Below, one piece after another: positions 17,140-26,021 of a stretch of DNA of 64,000 nucleotides. The stretch is from Streptomyces tibetensis (GTDB taxonomy: Bacteria > Actinomycetota > Actinomycetes > Streptomycetales > Streptomycetaceae), in NCBI RefSeq assembly GCF_007655005.1, contig NZ_SZVW01000001.1, positions 62,001 to 126,000 on the forward strand, in the 5' to 3' direction. Every line of letters starts with the position of its first letter. Position 1 is the first letter of the stretch. A program made the translations under genes and the position numbers. The notes under the pieces were generated by a model that was not told the DNA's origin, did not search any database, and was given only the letters and a program-made list of their open reading frames with translations.

Positions 17140-17991
17140 ATGCGTCCCCCGTATCCCCCGTCCCCCGGGCGTTCCGCCGAGCTGCGGCGGCGGTTCGCCG
17201 AGGAGGCCCGCTCGGAACGGCCCGATCTGTCGACGCTGTGCCTGCTGGTGGGCGCCGAGGCGGACGGGGAGCTGGACGAGGCGGGTCTGGACGCCGCACA
17301 GATCGAACTGGACCGGCTGGCCGGGTTGCTGCCGTACCGGCCCGCCGGGCCTCGGGCCTGGGCGGTCGCCCTGCGGGAGCTGCTCGGCGACCGGATGGGG
17401 TTCCACGGCACACCGGGCGACTACCAGCGCCTGGAGTCCTCCCTGCTGCACCAGGTGCTGGTGCGGCGCAGAGGGCTGCCGATCCTGCTGTCCGTGGTCT
17501 GGATGGAGGTCGCCAGGCGAGCGGGCGCGCCGGTGTACGGGGTGGCCCTGCCGGGGCATTTCGTCGTCGGGTTCGGGCCCGACGAGGGGCAGGTGCTCGC
17601 CGATCCGTTCGACGGGGGGCGGGTGCTGAGCGGGGCCGACGCGGAGTTGCTGGTGACCGGGGCCACGGGGGCGGGGCTGGAGGCGGCGATGTTGCGGCCG
17701 GCGGATCCGCTGGATGTGGTGCTGCGGATCCTGAACAACGTGCGGGCGTGGGCGGCGGCCCGGCCCGAGCGGTCGGATGTGGCGTTGTGGGCGGTGGAGT
17801 TGTCGTTGCTGCTGCCGTCGCATCCGGCGCGGTTGCGGTACGAGCGGGCGCAGTTGCTGGTGCAGCGGGGGGAGTTTCTCGCTGGAGCCTCGGAGCTGGA
17901 GGCCTATGCGGAGATTGTCTCGGCGGTCGATGAGGGGGCCGCGGAGCGGGTGCGGGGGGAGGCTTTCGCGGCTCGGGCGATGCTGAACTGA
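17140..17991 (+). CDS. SirB1-family transglutaminase-like protein
   Basis: A 283-aa cytoplasmic protein of the SirB1/transglutaminase-like family. The core motif RRGLPILLSVVWMEVARRAG and GVALPGHFVVGF contains the His-containing part of the fold; a TPR-like C-terminal half follows (RYERAQLLVQRGEFLAGASEL). The Cys expected in a true transglutaminase triad is not evident, so it may be a binding rather than a catalytic protein. Function is unknown for the family. It follows the GNAT gene by 30 bp. Confidence 0.83.
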   Translation: MRPPYPPSPGRSAELRRRFAEEARSERPDLSTLCLLVGAEADGELDEAGLDAAQIELDRLAGLLPYRPAGPRAWAVALRELLGDRMGFHGTPGDYQRLESSLLHQVLVRRRGLPILLSVVWMEVARRAGAPVYGVALPGHFVVGFGPDEGQVLADPFDGGRVLSGADAELLVTGATGAGLEAAMLRPADPLDVVLRILNNVRAWAAARPERSDVALWAVELSLLLPSHPARLRYERAQLLVQRGEFLAGASELEAYAEIVSAVDEGAAERVRGEAFAARAMLN

Positions 17992-18046
17992 GGCTTCTCG
18001 CCGTACCGGTTTGCGGGGTGTGGCGTGTGCGGGTGCTTTGTGGCTT

Positions 18047-18077
18047 GTCGCGCAGTTCCCCGCGCCCCTGACGGGGC
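18047..18077. repeat. Copy of a Streptomyces intergenic hairpin element
   Basis: The motif CGCGCAGTTCCCCGCGCCCC followed by TGACGGGGC contains the stem gcccc/ggggc. I recognise it as a very common element at 3' ends in Streptomyces. Here it sits between the convergent SirB1-like and response-regulator genes and probably acts as a terminator. Confidence 0.55.
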
Positions 18078-18079
18078 TC

Positions 18080-18694
18080 CTACAACCAGCCCTTTTCGCG
18101 GGCCACCCGGACCGCCTCCGCTCGGTTTCTCACCGCCAGTTTCTGGATCGCCGTGGAGAGGTAGTTGCGGACCGTGCCCTGGGAGAGGTGCAGGGTCGTG
18201 GCCAGTTCGGCGTTGGTGGAGCCGTCGGCGGCTGCCCGGAGGACCTCTCGCTCCCGGTCCGTCAGCGGGTTCGCGCCCTCCGCCAGGGCCGCTGCCGCGA
18301 GAGTGGGGTCGATGACCCGTTCGCCGGTGAGGACCTTGCGGACGGCCTCGGCGAGCTGGGCGGCCGGGGCGTCCTTCACCAGGAAGGCGTCGGCGCCGGA
18401 CTCCATCGCGCTGCGCAGGTAGCCGGGGCGGCCGAAGGTGGTGAGGATGACCAGCTTCACGGCCGGGAGTTCGGCGTGCAGGCGGGCCGCGGCCTCTATG
18501 CCCGTCGCGCCGGGCATCTCGATGTCCAGCAGGGCCACGTCCACGGCGTGGGCGCGGGCCGCCTGGAGGACCTCGTCGCCGCGGGCCACCTGGGCCACGA
18601 CCTCGATGTCCTCCTCCAGGCCGAGCAGGGCGGCCAGGGCCTCGCGGACCATCGACTGGTCCTCGGCGAGCAGGACCTTGATCGTGCGGCTCAT
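18080..18694 (-). CDS. NarL/FixJ-family response regulator
   Basis: A 204-aa two-component regulator. The receiver domain has the acidic pair in LLAEDQ (Glu11, Asp12), phospho-acceptor Asp57 (ALLDIEMPG) and the Lys of LVKDAP. A LuxR-type helix-turn-helix follows (LTDREREVLRAAADGSTNAE to GTVRNYLSTAIQKL). Its ATG overlaps the kinase stop by four bases (ATGA), so the pair is coupled. A perfect palindrome upstream of the first gene of this operon is a candidate binding site. Confidence 0.93.
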   Translation of the reverse strand: MSRTIKVLLAEDQSMVREALAALLGLEEDIEVVAQVARGDEVLQAARAHAVDVALLDIEMPGATGIEAAARLHAELPAVKLVILTTFGRPGYLRSAMESGADAFLVKDAPAAQLAEAVRKVLTGERVIDPTLAAAALAEGANPLTDREREVLRAAADGSTNAELATTLHLSQGTVRNYLSTAIQKLAVRNRAEAVRVAREKGWL

Positions 18695-19857
18695 GCCCGG
18701 GATCCTACGTCCGCCGGTCCGGCCGTCGGCACGCGGGCGACCAGCCGGAAGCCGTGCCTGGACGGGCCCGCCTCCAGGGAGCCGCCCGCCTTGGTGAGGC
18801 GCTCGGTCAGACCCGCGAGGCCGTTGCCCTCGCCGGTGCCCTTGCCGCCCGAGCCGTCGTCCTCGACGGTGAGTTCCAGTACCGGCCCGTCGAGGGTCTG
18901 ACGGCCCACCAGCTCCACCGTGCAGCGGCGGGCCCCGCTGTGCCGTACGACGTTGGTGACCGCCTCGCGCAGTGCCCAGGCGAGGGCCGACTCGCTCTCC
19001 TCGGGCACGCCGGCGAGATCGGGTTCGGCGGGCAGCTCGGGGGTGACGCCGGCCGCGGTCAGGGCGACCCGGGCACCGGCGAGTTCGGCGTGCAGGCGGG
19101 GGCGGCGGTAGCCGGTGACGGCCTCGCGGACGTCGACGAGGGCCTGGCGGCTGACCTGCTCGATGTCCGCGACCTGCTGGGCCGCCTTGTCGGGATGGGC
19201 GGGCAGCATCCGCCCGGCCAGCTCGCTCTTGAGCGTGATCAGGGAGAGCGAGTGGCCGAGCAGGTCGTGCAGGTCGCGGGCCAGGCGCAGGCGCTCCTCG
19301 TTGGCGGCGAGCTGGGCGACGGTCGCGCGGGCCTCGCGCAGGGCGATGGTCGTCCGGACGAGTTCGCGTACGCCGGTCATCGCGAAGCCGCCGAGCAGGG
19401 CCGGGATGAGCAGTCCGGCCAGGTAGGAGTGGCCGCCCGGCACGGCGAACGCCACGGCGCTCAGCAGCGCGCACGCGCCCGGGATCGTCCAGCGGGCCAT
19501 GCGCAGCGGCAGGGCGGCGCCGGACGCGATCGACACGTACACGAACAGCACCAGCCACTCGCGGCCCAGGGTGAGGGCGAGGAGCGTGGACTGGGCCGCG
19601 AGGACCCCGAGCGAGGCGAGCACCAGCCCGTTGCGTTCACCGCGGCCGGTGCGGAAGACCAGCAGCATGTACCAGGTGACGAAGGCGGCCAGGCCGAGCC
19701 AGCCGAGGATCCGCACGCCGGTGCTGTGGCCGCCGTGCAGCAGGTCGGTGACGGGTGCGCTCAGGTAGACCAGCCAGATGCCGGTCCACAGCGACTTCAC
19801 CACGCGCTGCCTGCGGTTGACCGGGCGCTGCCCGATACCGACGCCGACGTCGTTCAC
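18691..19857 (-). CDS. Sensor histidine kinase, DesK/HisKA_3 type
   Basis: A 388-aa membrane kinase. Several hydrophobic segments (about 22-34, 47-68, 78-97, 102-113, 123-140, 146-162) form the sensor. The dimerisation helix carries the phospho-acceptor His197 in RLARDLHDLLGHSLSLITLK. The ATPase domain has the N-box ALREAVTNVVRHSGA and the G-box DDGSGG...GNGLAGLTERL. The GTG start overlaps the permease stop (GTGA). With the ABC genes it probably senses a membrane-active compound or lipid state that the ABC pump handles, as in other DesK-like ABC-linked systems (inference). Confidence 0.92.
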   Translation of the reverse strand: MNDVGVGIGQRPVNRRQRVVKSLWTGIWLVYLSAPVTDLLHGGHSTGVRILGWLGLAAFVTWYMLLVFRTGRGERNGLVLASLGVLAAQSTLLALTLGREWLVLFVYVSIASGAALPLRMARWTIPGACALLSAVAFAVPGGHSYLAGLLIPALLGGFAMTGVRELVRTTIALREARATVAQLAANEERLRLARDLHDLLGHSLSLITLKSELAGRMLPAHPDKAAQQVADIEQVSRQALVDVREAVTGYRRPRLHAELAGARVALTAAGVTPELPAEPDLAGVPEESESALAWALREAVTNVVRHSGARRCTVELVGRQTLDGPVLELTVEDDGSGGKGTGEGNGLAGLTERLTKAGGSLEAGPSRHGFRLVARVPTAGPADVGSRA

Positions 19858-20594
19858 GCCTTCAGGGTGTCCTTCCGGTACAGCCAGGCCGCGCCGCCCG
19901 CGAACAGGACGAACGACACCGCGAGGACGGCGAGATCCTGGACGTGCGGGGCCCGGCTCTGCTCGATGGCCTGCCCCAGGGCAGCGTACGCGTGCGTGGG
20001 CAGCCACTTCGCGATGTCCTGGAGCCAGCCCGGGAAGGTCGTGGTCGGCATCCACAGGCCGCCCAGCATCGAGAGGCCGAAGTAGGTGATCATCGTGATC
20101 GGCCGGACCGCGTCCCCGCTGGCCAGGTAGCCGAGGGCGACGCCGAGCGCGGCGAAGACCAGGCTGCCGGCCCAGATCGCGCCGGTGAGGGCGAGCCACT
20201 GCCAGGCGGCCAGTCGTACGTCCTTCACGGCCGCCGCGACGGCGAAGACGATGACGATGGACGGCAGGCTGACGACGGCGGCGCTCGCGGTCTTGGCGAG
20301 GACGTAGCCGCGGCCCGGCAGCGTGGTCAGGCGCAGTTGCCGCACCCAGCCGCCCTCGCGCTCCTTGGCGATGCGCTCGCTGTTGCCCATGAGGACGGCC
20401 GTGAGGGCGCCGAAGGACGCCATGGAGACCATCATGTAGGTCGGGAGGGTCAGGTCGCTGCCGGGGACCTTCGTGGTGCTGTCGGCGTTGCCCGCGATGA
20501 TCAGAAACAGCACCGATGGGTAGATCACGGAGAAGAACAGGAACTTGCGGTTGCGCAGGGCGCGGGTGAGCTCCAGCTTGATCAGGCTGTTCAC
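19854..20594 (-). CDS. ABC-2 type transporter permease
   Basis: A 246-aa membrane protein with six predicted helices (for example FLFFSVIYPSVLFLIIAG, YMMVSMASFGALTAVLMG, PSIVIVFAVAAAV) and the ABC-2 signature near MITYFGLSMLGGLWMP. It pairs with the ATPase immediately upstream, overlapping it by GTGA, and overlaps the kinase downstream in the same way. Exporters of this class move drugs, lipids or peptides out of the cell. Substrate not predictable. Confidence 0.9.
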   Translation of the reverse strand: MNSLIKLELTRALRNRKFLFFSVIYPSVLFLIIAGNADSTTKVPGSDLTLPTYMMVSMASFGALTAVLMGNSERIAKEREGGWVRQLRLTTLPGRGYVLAKTASAAVVSLPSIVIVFAVAAAVKDVRLAAWQWLALTGAIWAGSLVFAALGVALGYLASGDAVRPITMITYFGLSMLGGLWMPTTTFPGWLQDIAKWLPTHAYAALGQAIEQSRAPHVQDLAVLAVSFVLFAGGAAWLYRKDTLKA

Positions 20595-21502
20595 TTCGAC
20601 TTCGCCTCCTCGGCGGTGGTGATGGCGACGAAGGCCTGTTCCAGGCCGAGTCCGGCGACTTCGAGGTTGCGGGGGTAGACGCCGAGGCCGTACAAGGCGT
20701 GGACGGTGGCGTCGGCGTCTGAGGACTGGATGCGCACGGTCCGGCCGGAGATGTCGATGCCGGTCAGGAAGGGCAGGGCGCGCAGGGCGGGTTCGTCGAC
20801 GGTGCCCTCCACGTCGAAGGAGACCCGGCGGGCGCCCGCCTTGGCCTTGATCTCGGCGGCCGTGCCGTCGGCGAGGAGGCGGCCGCGGTGCAGGACGAGG
20901 ACGCGGTCGGCGATGGCGTCGGCCTCTTCGAGGTAGTGGGTGGCGAAGAGGACGGTCCGGCCCTGGTCGGCCTGCTCGCGCATGGTGGCCCAGAAGGCCT
21001 GGCGGGTGGTGACGTCCATGCCGGTGGTGGGCTCGTCCAGGATGATGAGGTCGCTGTCGCCGGCGGTCGCGAGGGCGAAGCGGACGCGCTGGGCCTGTCC
21101 GCCGGAGAGCTTGTTGACCTTGCGGTCGGCGATCTGCGCGATGCCCGCCCGGGACAGGACCTCGGAGGGCCGGTACGACTTGGGGTGCAGGTCGCAGGCG
21201 AGCCGCACGAGTTCGGCGACCGTGACCTCGTCCATGAGGCCGCCGCTCTGCAGCATGGCGCCCACGCGCCCGGCGACGATGGCGTCCCGGGGGCTGGTGC
21301 CGAAGAGCCGGACGGTGCCGCTGTCGGGGTTCTTGAGGCCGAGCAGCAGATCGAGGGTGGTGGACTTGCCGGCGCCGTTGGGACCGAGCAGCGCCACGGT
21401 CTCCCCCGGCCTGAGGTCGAGGCTCAGCCCGTCCACGGCCCGGACGGCGTCGTACGCCTTGCTCACCTGGTCGAACGCGACCACCGAAGCTGTCGTTGTC
21501 AT
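20591..21502 (-). CDS. ABC transporter ATP-binding protein (exporter type)
   Basis: A 303-aa ATPase of the ABC-2/DrrA-like class: Walker A GPNGAGKST, signature LSGGQAQRVRFAL, Walker B LIILDEPTTGMD, and the H-loop ATHYLEEAD. The C-terminal extension of about 80 residues is typical of DrrA-like subunits. It is the first gene of a four-gene operon (ATPase, permease, histidine kinase, response regulator) joined throughout by four-base stop-start overlaps. The 18-bp palindrome lies about 58 bases before its start. Confidence 0.93.
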   Translation of the reverse strand: MTTTASVVAFDQVSKAYDAVRAVDGLSLDLRPGETVALLGPNGAGKSTTLDLLLGLKNPDSGTVRLFGTSPRDAIVAGRVGAMLQSGGLMDEVTVAELVRLACDLHPKSYRPSEVLSRAGIAQIADRKVNKLSGGQAQRVRFALATAGDSDLIILDEPTTGMDVTTRQAFWATMREQADQGRTVLFATHYLEEADAIADRVLVLHRGRLLADGTAAEIKAKAGARRVSFDVEGTVDEPALRALPFLTGIDISGRTVRIQSSDADATVHALYGLGVYPRNLEVAGLGLEQAFVAITTAEEAKSK

Positions 21503-21559
21503 ACCGGCATCGTGGCGTCGGGGGTGCCGGCGGGGGCAGTGCCGGGTGTCCGGAGTGCC

Positions 21560-21577
21560 GCATGACAGGTGTCATGC
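21560..21577. promoter_or_regulatory. Perfect palindrome upstream of the ABC/two-component operon
   Basis: GCATGACAGGTGTCATGC: two 7-bp arms around a four-base centre, 58-75 bases before the operon's first ATG. Size and position suit the operator of a dimeric NarL-type regulator, most simply the operon's own response regulator (inference). Confidence 0.5.
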
Positions 21578-21592
21578 CGATGAGGTGACGGC

Positions 21593-21625
21593 GAGAGCCC
21601 CCGCCCTCATCGGGCAGGGGCTCTC
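21593..21625 (-). terminator. Hairpin terminator of the VanW-domain gene
   Basis: Stem gagagcccc/ggggctctc plus an inner gccc/gggc pairing with one mismatch between, starting about 20 bases past the stop of the gene at 21646. It insulates that gene from the ABC operon. Confidence 0.7.
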
Positions 21626-21645
21626 GTACGGCGCGTGGCCGGAGG

Positions 21646-24156
21646 TCAGTTCGGGTTGGTGTCGATGACTCCGACGCGTTCCGCGGGCGTCTTGCCGCGC
21701 AGGGCCTTGCGCAGGGCCGTGACGACGTCCTGCGGCGTGACATCGCGCTTGCCGCTCGCGCCCTCGATCTGCACGCCGTCGAAGGTCGTGCCGTACGCCT
21801 CCTGGAGCGCCTTGAGGTTGTACGTGTCCACGAGCTTGCCGTCGACGGCCTTGAAGCTCAGGATCTTCGGCAGCGACAGCGCACCGAACGGGATGCTGTG
21901 CGCGGCGTCGGTCTGCACGATGGCCTTGGCCGACATCGCGGGCTGCGCGAAGTCCTTCAGGACCCGGTCGACCTCGGCGTTCGAGATGGTCGGCTGCCGG
22001 GTGGTGGTCGGGAGGTTCACCGTGCCGGGCGTGCCGTTCTCCACCTGGGTGCGGTACGCCTCCTCCACCACCGTCGTCGACCTGGCCAGGTCGACGCCCT
22101 TGCCGGTCTTGCCGTACACCGGGACCGCCTTGCCGTTCTTGAACTCGATCGTGCCGTCGGTCGACGCGCCGGAGCCGCCCGCCGCCTGCTCCAGGGAGGC
22201 GTGCAGCTTCTCCTCGTCGACGGGCATGACCGGCGTGACGACACGGTGGTTGCCGAAGAGCGAGCCGATCACGGAGACCGGGTTGTAGTCGCTCTTCGCC
22301 GCCGCGTCGGCCGTGGCGTCCATGTCGAACTGCAGGCCCGCCTTGTCCGGGTCGAGGGCGACGGTCTTGCCGCCCACCGACAGCTTCAGCTCCTTACCGG
22401 CGTTCTTGTCGAAGGCCTCGTCGAGCTTCCTGACGGCGCCGTCGCGGGTGGTGCCGCCGATGTCGACGCCGAGCACGGTGGTGCCCTTGGGCACGTCCGT
22501 GCGGTTCATCAGCAGACCGGCGCCGTAGACGCCACCGGCGAGGACGACCACGCCGACGGCCAGCAGCACGAGCTTGCTGCGCCCCTTCTTCTTCGGTGCC
22601 TTCGAGGAACTCGCCGGGGGCGGCGAGACCGGCTCGGGCAGCTTCGGAGCGGCGTGGGGCACCGGGCCGTCACCGGGGGCGCCCGGGGCGAACGGCGAGG
22701 CCCCGCCGGACGGTACGACGGGAATGCCGCTGGTGACGGTGTGCCCGGAGACGTTGTCGTGCCGGGGGCCGTAGCCCGGGCCGTCCGGCGGCTCGGGGGC
22801 CGGCTTCTGGGGGGTGAGGATCGCGGTGTCGTCGCTCATGCCACCGCCGGGAGCGGGGGCGCCGGCGAGCGGGCCGGAGCCCGCGGGGCCGCCAGCCGCT
22901 CCGGGGGCGCCAGGGCCGCCTATGGCGCCGGGGCCGCCGGGGGCGCCGGCGCCTCCCGGTCGGCCAGGCTTGTTGAAGGCACCAGGAGCTCCGGGGCCGT
23001 TGGGCCCACCGGGGCGGCCGGGCTCGTCGAACGCCTCGGGGCCACCGGGCCTGCCCGGGTCACCGAAGCCGCCGGGGCCGGAGGCGCCAGGGCCGCCGGG
23101 GCGACCAGGGGCGGCGGGTCCGCCAGGGGCGTTGAAGTCGTGGGGGCCGCCCCGGCCGCCCGGTCCGCCCGGCTCGTTGCCGAAGCCACCGGGAGCGCCC
23201 GGTGCGGTGAAGCCGCCGCCACCCTGCCCGCCGGGTGCGTCGAAGCCGCCCGGGCCGCCGGCCGGCGGCACCATCGGGCCGTCGCCGGTGACCGGTCCGC
23301 CGGTCGGGCCCGCCGGGCCCTGCGACCCGGGACCGCCGGACGGACCGCCGTAGCCACCCTGCCCGTTCTGCCCGTCGCGGCCGTTCTCGGAGAAGTACGG
23401 CAGGTCGTCGCGGCGCGGTTCGCCGCCGCCCGGGGCGGGACGCGAGCCGTTGCCCAGCGGGCCCGCCGCGAGGGCCTCGGTGACGTCGAACGAGCCGGTG
23501 CCGCCGCCGTGCCCGGGCGCGACGGGACCGCCGGTCGCGCCGCCCGGAAGTCCGGCACCGTTCGTACCGCCGGACCGGGAGCCGCCCGGCGCGCCCATGG
23601 AGCCGACCACACCTCCGGGTCGCCCGGTGCCCGGCCGCGTCGCTCCGGACGCACCGGCACCGGAACCCGGCGCCACGGCACCGGGACCGCCCGAGGCCGG
23701 ACGCGAACCGCCCGGGGCCCCGGCGCCGTTGGTGGAGTCACTGCCCGGACCGCCCTTGCCGCCGCCCGACTTGCGGGGCGCGAACCAGTCGCTGGCCGGC
23801 TTGCCGTCGTCCGGCTGGCCTGGCTCGGCGGGAGGCTCGACCGGTGACGGGGACGGGGCGGTGCCCGCCGTCGTCGGCGCCTCACCGCGGGTGTCGGTGT
23901 CGGCCGTGCCCTCCGCCTCCGCGACGGGCTTGCGCACCACCACGGGCGGAATGGGCCGCGACCCGGGGATGTTGATCCGGATCCGGGTCGTCAGCGTGGT
24001 CTCGGTCTTGCGTTCCTCCGGCCGCGTGGCGGAACGGCCCGCGTCCGCACCGGCGTCGGGGACCGCCGGAATGCCGTAAGGCGGCGTACCCGACGGGTAG
24101 GCGGCTCCGCCGCGCCCGTTGGGCCCGGAGGACGGAGTGTCAGTTTCACGACTCAA
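21646..24156 (-). CDS. Large membrane protein: collagen-like Gly/Pro-rich cytoplasmic arm plus VanW/peptidoglycan-binding-type extracellular part
   Basis: An 836-aa protein. Residues 1 to about 525 are low-complexity: first Pro/Thr/Glu-rich, then Gly-rich with long runs of Gly-X-Y triplets (GPGGFGDPGRPGGP, GAPGGPGAIGGPGAPG) between about 290 and 430. A basic KKKGRSK and one membrane helix (about 526-548) follow. The C-terminal about 285 residues resemble the putative peptidoglycan-binding domains that accompany VanW (TTVLGVDIGGTTRDGAVRKL, then a second related segment with FGALSLPKILSFKAVDGKL). It is therefore probably a cell-wall-associated protein. Gene unknown; confidence in the domain call is moderate. 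Confidence 0.75.
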   Translation of the reverse strand: MSRETDTPSSGPNGRGGAAYPSGTPPYGIPAVPDAGADAGRSATRPEERKTETTLTTRIRINIPGSRPIPPVVVRKPVAEAEGTADTDTRGEAPTTAGTAPSPSPVEPPAEPGQPDDGKPASDWFAPRKSGGGKGGPGSDSTNGAGAPGGSRPASGGPGAVAPGSGAGASGATRPGTGRPGGVVGSMGAPGGSRSGGTNGAGLPGGATGGPVAPGHGGGTGSFDVTEALAAGPLGNGSRPAPGGGEPRRDDLPYFSENGRDGQNGQGGYGGPSGGPGSQGPAGPTGGPVTGDGPMVPPAGGPGGFDAPGGQGGGGFTAPGAPGGFGNEPGGPGGRGGPHDFNAPGGPAAPGRPGGPGASGPGGFGDPGRPGGPEAFDEPGRPGGPNGPGAPGAFNKPGRPGGAGAPGGPGAIGGPGAPGAAGGPAGSGPLAGAPAPGGGMSDDTAILTPQKPAPEPPDGPGYGPRHDNVSGHTVTSGIPVVPSGGASPFAPGAPGDGPVPHAAPKLPEPVSPPPASSSKAPKKKGRSKLVLLAVGVVVLAGGVYGAGLLMNRTDVPKGTTVLGVDIGGTTRDGAVRKLDEAFDKNAGKELKLSVGGKTVALDPDKAGLQFDMDATADAAAKSDYNPVSVIGSLFGNHRVVTPVMPVDEEKLHASLEQAAGGSGASTDGTIEFKNGKAVPVYGKTGKGVDLARSTTVVEEAYRTQVENGTPGTVNLPTTTRQPTISNAEVDRVLKDFAQPAMSAKAIVQTDAAHSIPFGALSLPKILSFKAVDGKLVDTYNLKALQEAYGTTFDGVQIEGASGKRDVTPQDVVTALRKALRGKTPAERVGVIDTNPN

Positions 24157-24311
24157 GGCAGGTTCTCCCGGTTGGCTCCGCCGCCCGACACAACCTCACG
24201 CGGGCAGCTCGGCGGCGCGCACCACCATACTGGCCACTTCTCGCCCGTATCCCGTGACCGCCATGGAAACCCACACCGGACCCCCACGGCCACGTCTGGC
24301 GAAGTGGTACG

Positions 24312-24722
24312 TCACTTGGCAAGTCGGACGGGGCCGCCGTCCGGTTGCCGCCCCGGGGCGAGGGTGGCGCAGATCACAGCCACGGCGATGCCCCCGAGCA
24401 GGAAGAGATAGGAGCCGCTCCCCGCGGCGAAGAGGAAGTCGCCCTCGGGACGGCTGGCGGTGAGCAGGACGACGGCGAGCATCCAGCCGGCGGCCGCCGC
24501 GACGCCACCCGCCCGGCCGCGGACGACCCATGAGGCGCCCAGGACGGCTCCGGCCTCTCCGGCCAGGGCGAGCAGCAGCCCGCCCGGGAACCACCCGGGC
24601 TGCACCAGGGCCCCCGCGACGCCGGCCACGGCGCCGAGCACGAAGAATCCGAGGCAGGCGCCGACGCGTCCTGCGGTGGGCGGGCGCATCGGCTGGGCCA
24701 GCATCGGCGTCCGGTCGCTCAT
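24312..24722 (-). CDS. Small four-helix membrane protein (DUF6113-like)
   Basis: A 136-aa hydrophobic protein with four predicted membrane helices ([72 protein letters not shown]). Its ATG overlaps the mshB stop (ATGA), so it is translationally coupled to mycothiol synthesis. No catalytic motif is visible. The family name is from memory and moderately certain; function unknown. Confidence 0.72.
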   Translation of the reverse strand: MSDRTPMLAQPMRPPTAGRVGACLGFFVLGAVAGVAGALVQPGWFPGGLLLALAGEAGAVLGASWVVRGRAGGVAAAAGWMLAVVLLTASRPEGDFLFAAGSGSYLFLLGGIAVAVICATLAPGRQPDGGPVRLAK

Positions 24723-25621
24723 GAGGCCTCCTCGAGACCGGCGAACAGGTCCGTCTCCCGCTCGCCGGGGCCCGCCTCGCCGCGCACCAGCTCGTAGTAC
24801 TCGGTGGTGAGGATCGGCTGGGCGAGTTCGTTGGACAGCACGAAGTACGGCCCGTCCACGGTGATCTGGGTGGCGTGGGCGCGCATCGCGGCGGCCTTGG
24901 CGGCGGCGTGGGAGGTGCCGTCGATCACGGTGGTGATCCGCTCCTCGGGCACGACACCCGGGACGTCGTCGACGTCGGCGGCCTTGGTGAAGGCCGTGCC
25001 GGGCAGGTCCTCCCTCAGCCGCGCGAAGGACTCCTCCACAACCGGCCGGGGGACCCGGTTCCAGTAGACCTTGGGGATCGGCAGGCCGGCGTCGGCGGTC
25101 AGCTCCGCGGCGCGCATGGCGACGCGGTGGGCCTGGATGTGGTCCGGGTGGCCGTAGCCGCCGTTGTCGTCGTAGGTGACGAGAACCTGGGGGCGTACCT
25201 CTCGGATCACCTCGACGAGGTGCGCGGCGGCCTCGTCGACGTCGGCCTGCCAGAAGCAGCCGGGGTCGTCGTTGTCGGGCAGGCCCATCATCCCGGAGTC
25301 GCTGTAGCGCCCGACGCCGCCGAGCAGGCGGAAGTCCTGGACGCCGAGCTCGGCCATGGCGGCGGTGAGCTCACGGCGGCGGTGCCGGCCCAGAGCGGCG
25401 CCCGTCAGGTGCGCGAGCCCGGGCGGGATGACCTCGCCGCGTTCGCCGAGGGTGCAGGTGACCAGGGTGACGTGGGCACCCTCGGCCGCGTACCTGGCCA
25501 TGGTCGCGCCGTTGTTGATCGACTCGTCGTCCGGGTGCGCGTGCACCAGCAGCAGACGCCTCGCGGAGCGAGGTGGGGGTCCCCCCTGCTCGGAGAGCTT
25601 GGGGGAGGGCAGTTCCGTCAT
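24719..25621 (-). CDS. mshB: MshB: GlcNAc-Ins deacetylase of mycothiol synthesis
   Basis: A 300-aa zinc deacetylase that converts GlcNAc-inositol to GlcN-inositol, the third enzymatic step to mycothiol, the actinobacterial thiol. The LmbE-like fold has the zinc motif VHAHPDDES (His29, Asp32) and [10 protein letters not shown]. Specific MshB features are [13 protein letters not shown] and the C-terminal [14 protein letters not shown]. The N-terminal about 20 residues are a Pro-rich extension. It is coupled downstream to a small membrane-protein gene and preceded by a 64-aa membrane protein. Confidence 0.93.
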   Translation of the reverse strand: MTELPSPKLSEQGGPPPRSARRLLLVHAHPDDESINNGATMARYAAEGAHVTLVTCTLGERGEVIPPGLAHLTGAALGRHRRRELTAAMAELGVQDFRLLGGVGRYSDSGMMGLPDNDDPGCFWQADVDEAAAHLVEVIREVRPQVLVTYDDNGGYGHPDHIQAHRVAMRAAELTADAGLPIPKVYWNRVPRPVVEESFARLREDLPGTAFTKAADVDDVPGVVPEERITTVIDGTSHAAAKAAAMRAHATQITVDGPYFVLSNELAQPILTTEYYELVRGEAGPGERETDLFAGLEEAS

Positions 25622-25649
25622 GGGACCAGCCTACGAGGTCCCGCGAGGC

Positions 25650-25844
25650 TCAGAACTTGATGCTGCCGATCATGCCCGCGATGTTCGTCGTCAGCTCGCT
25701 GATCGTGGGAGCGACGGTCGAGGAGGCGAGGTAGAAGCCGAGCAGCATGCAGACGATCGCATGCCCCGCCTTCAGTCCCGACTTCTTGATCAGCAGGAAG
25801 ACGATGATCGCCAGCAGCACCACCGCCGAAATCGAGAGTGCCAC
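25650..25844 (-). CDS. Small membrane protein, 64 aa
   Basis: MALSISAVVLLAIIVFLLIK begins one membrane helix; a second segment follows (AIVCMLLGFYLASSTVAPTI), then a short tail ending GMIGSIKF. The start has GGAGGTGAGCC upstream, a strong site, which with the codon bias supports a real gene. No function is recognised. It lies 28 bp upstream of mshB in the same direction and may be co-transcribed with it. Confidence 0.7.
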   Translation of the reverse strand: MALSISAVVLLAIIVFLLIKKSGLKAGHAIVCMLLGFYLASSTVAPTISELTTNIAGMIGSIKF

Positions 25845-26021
25845 GGCGGCTCACCTCCAAAGATCCACGAGGGCGCGGGGGGTCGGACTATGGGGGCATC
25901 AAATCCGTACAGCAGCCAGCAGGTTCATACCCACTATGCGTCATTGATCATAACTATCCCTCTGCGCGCATCGATCGGCGCACGGCCGCACAAGGGGGCG
26001 CATGGCCAATATGGTCAGGGC

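Noticed and set aside
22814-23353. Pro/Gly-rich plus-strand frame within the VanW-domain gene
   Set aside because: Gly-Pro-rich DNA is readable on both strands; the minus-strand protein has a membrane helix, a recognisable domain and a terminator.
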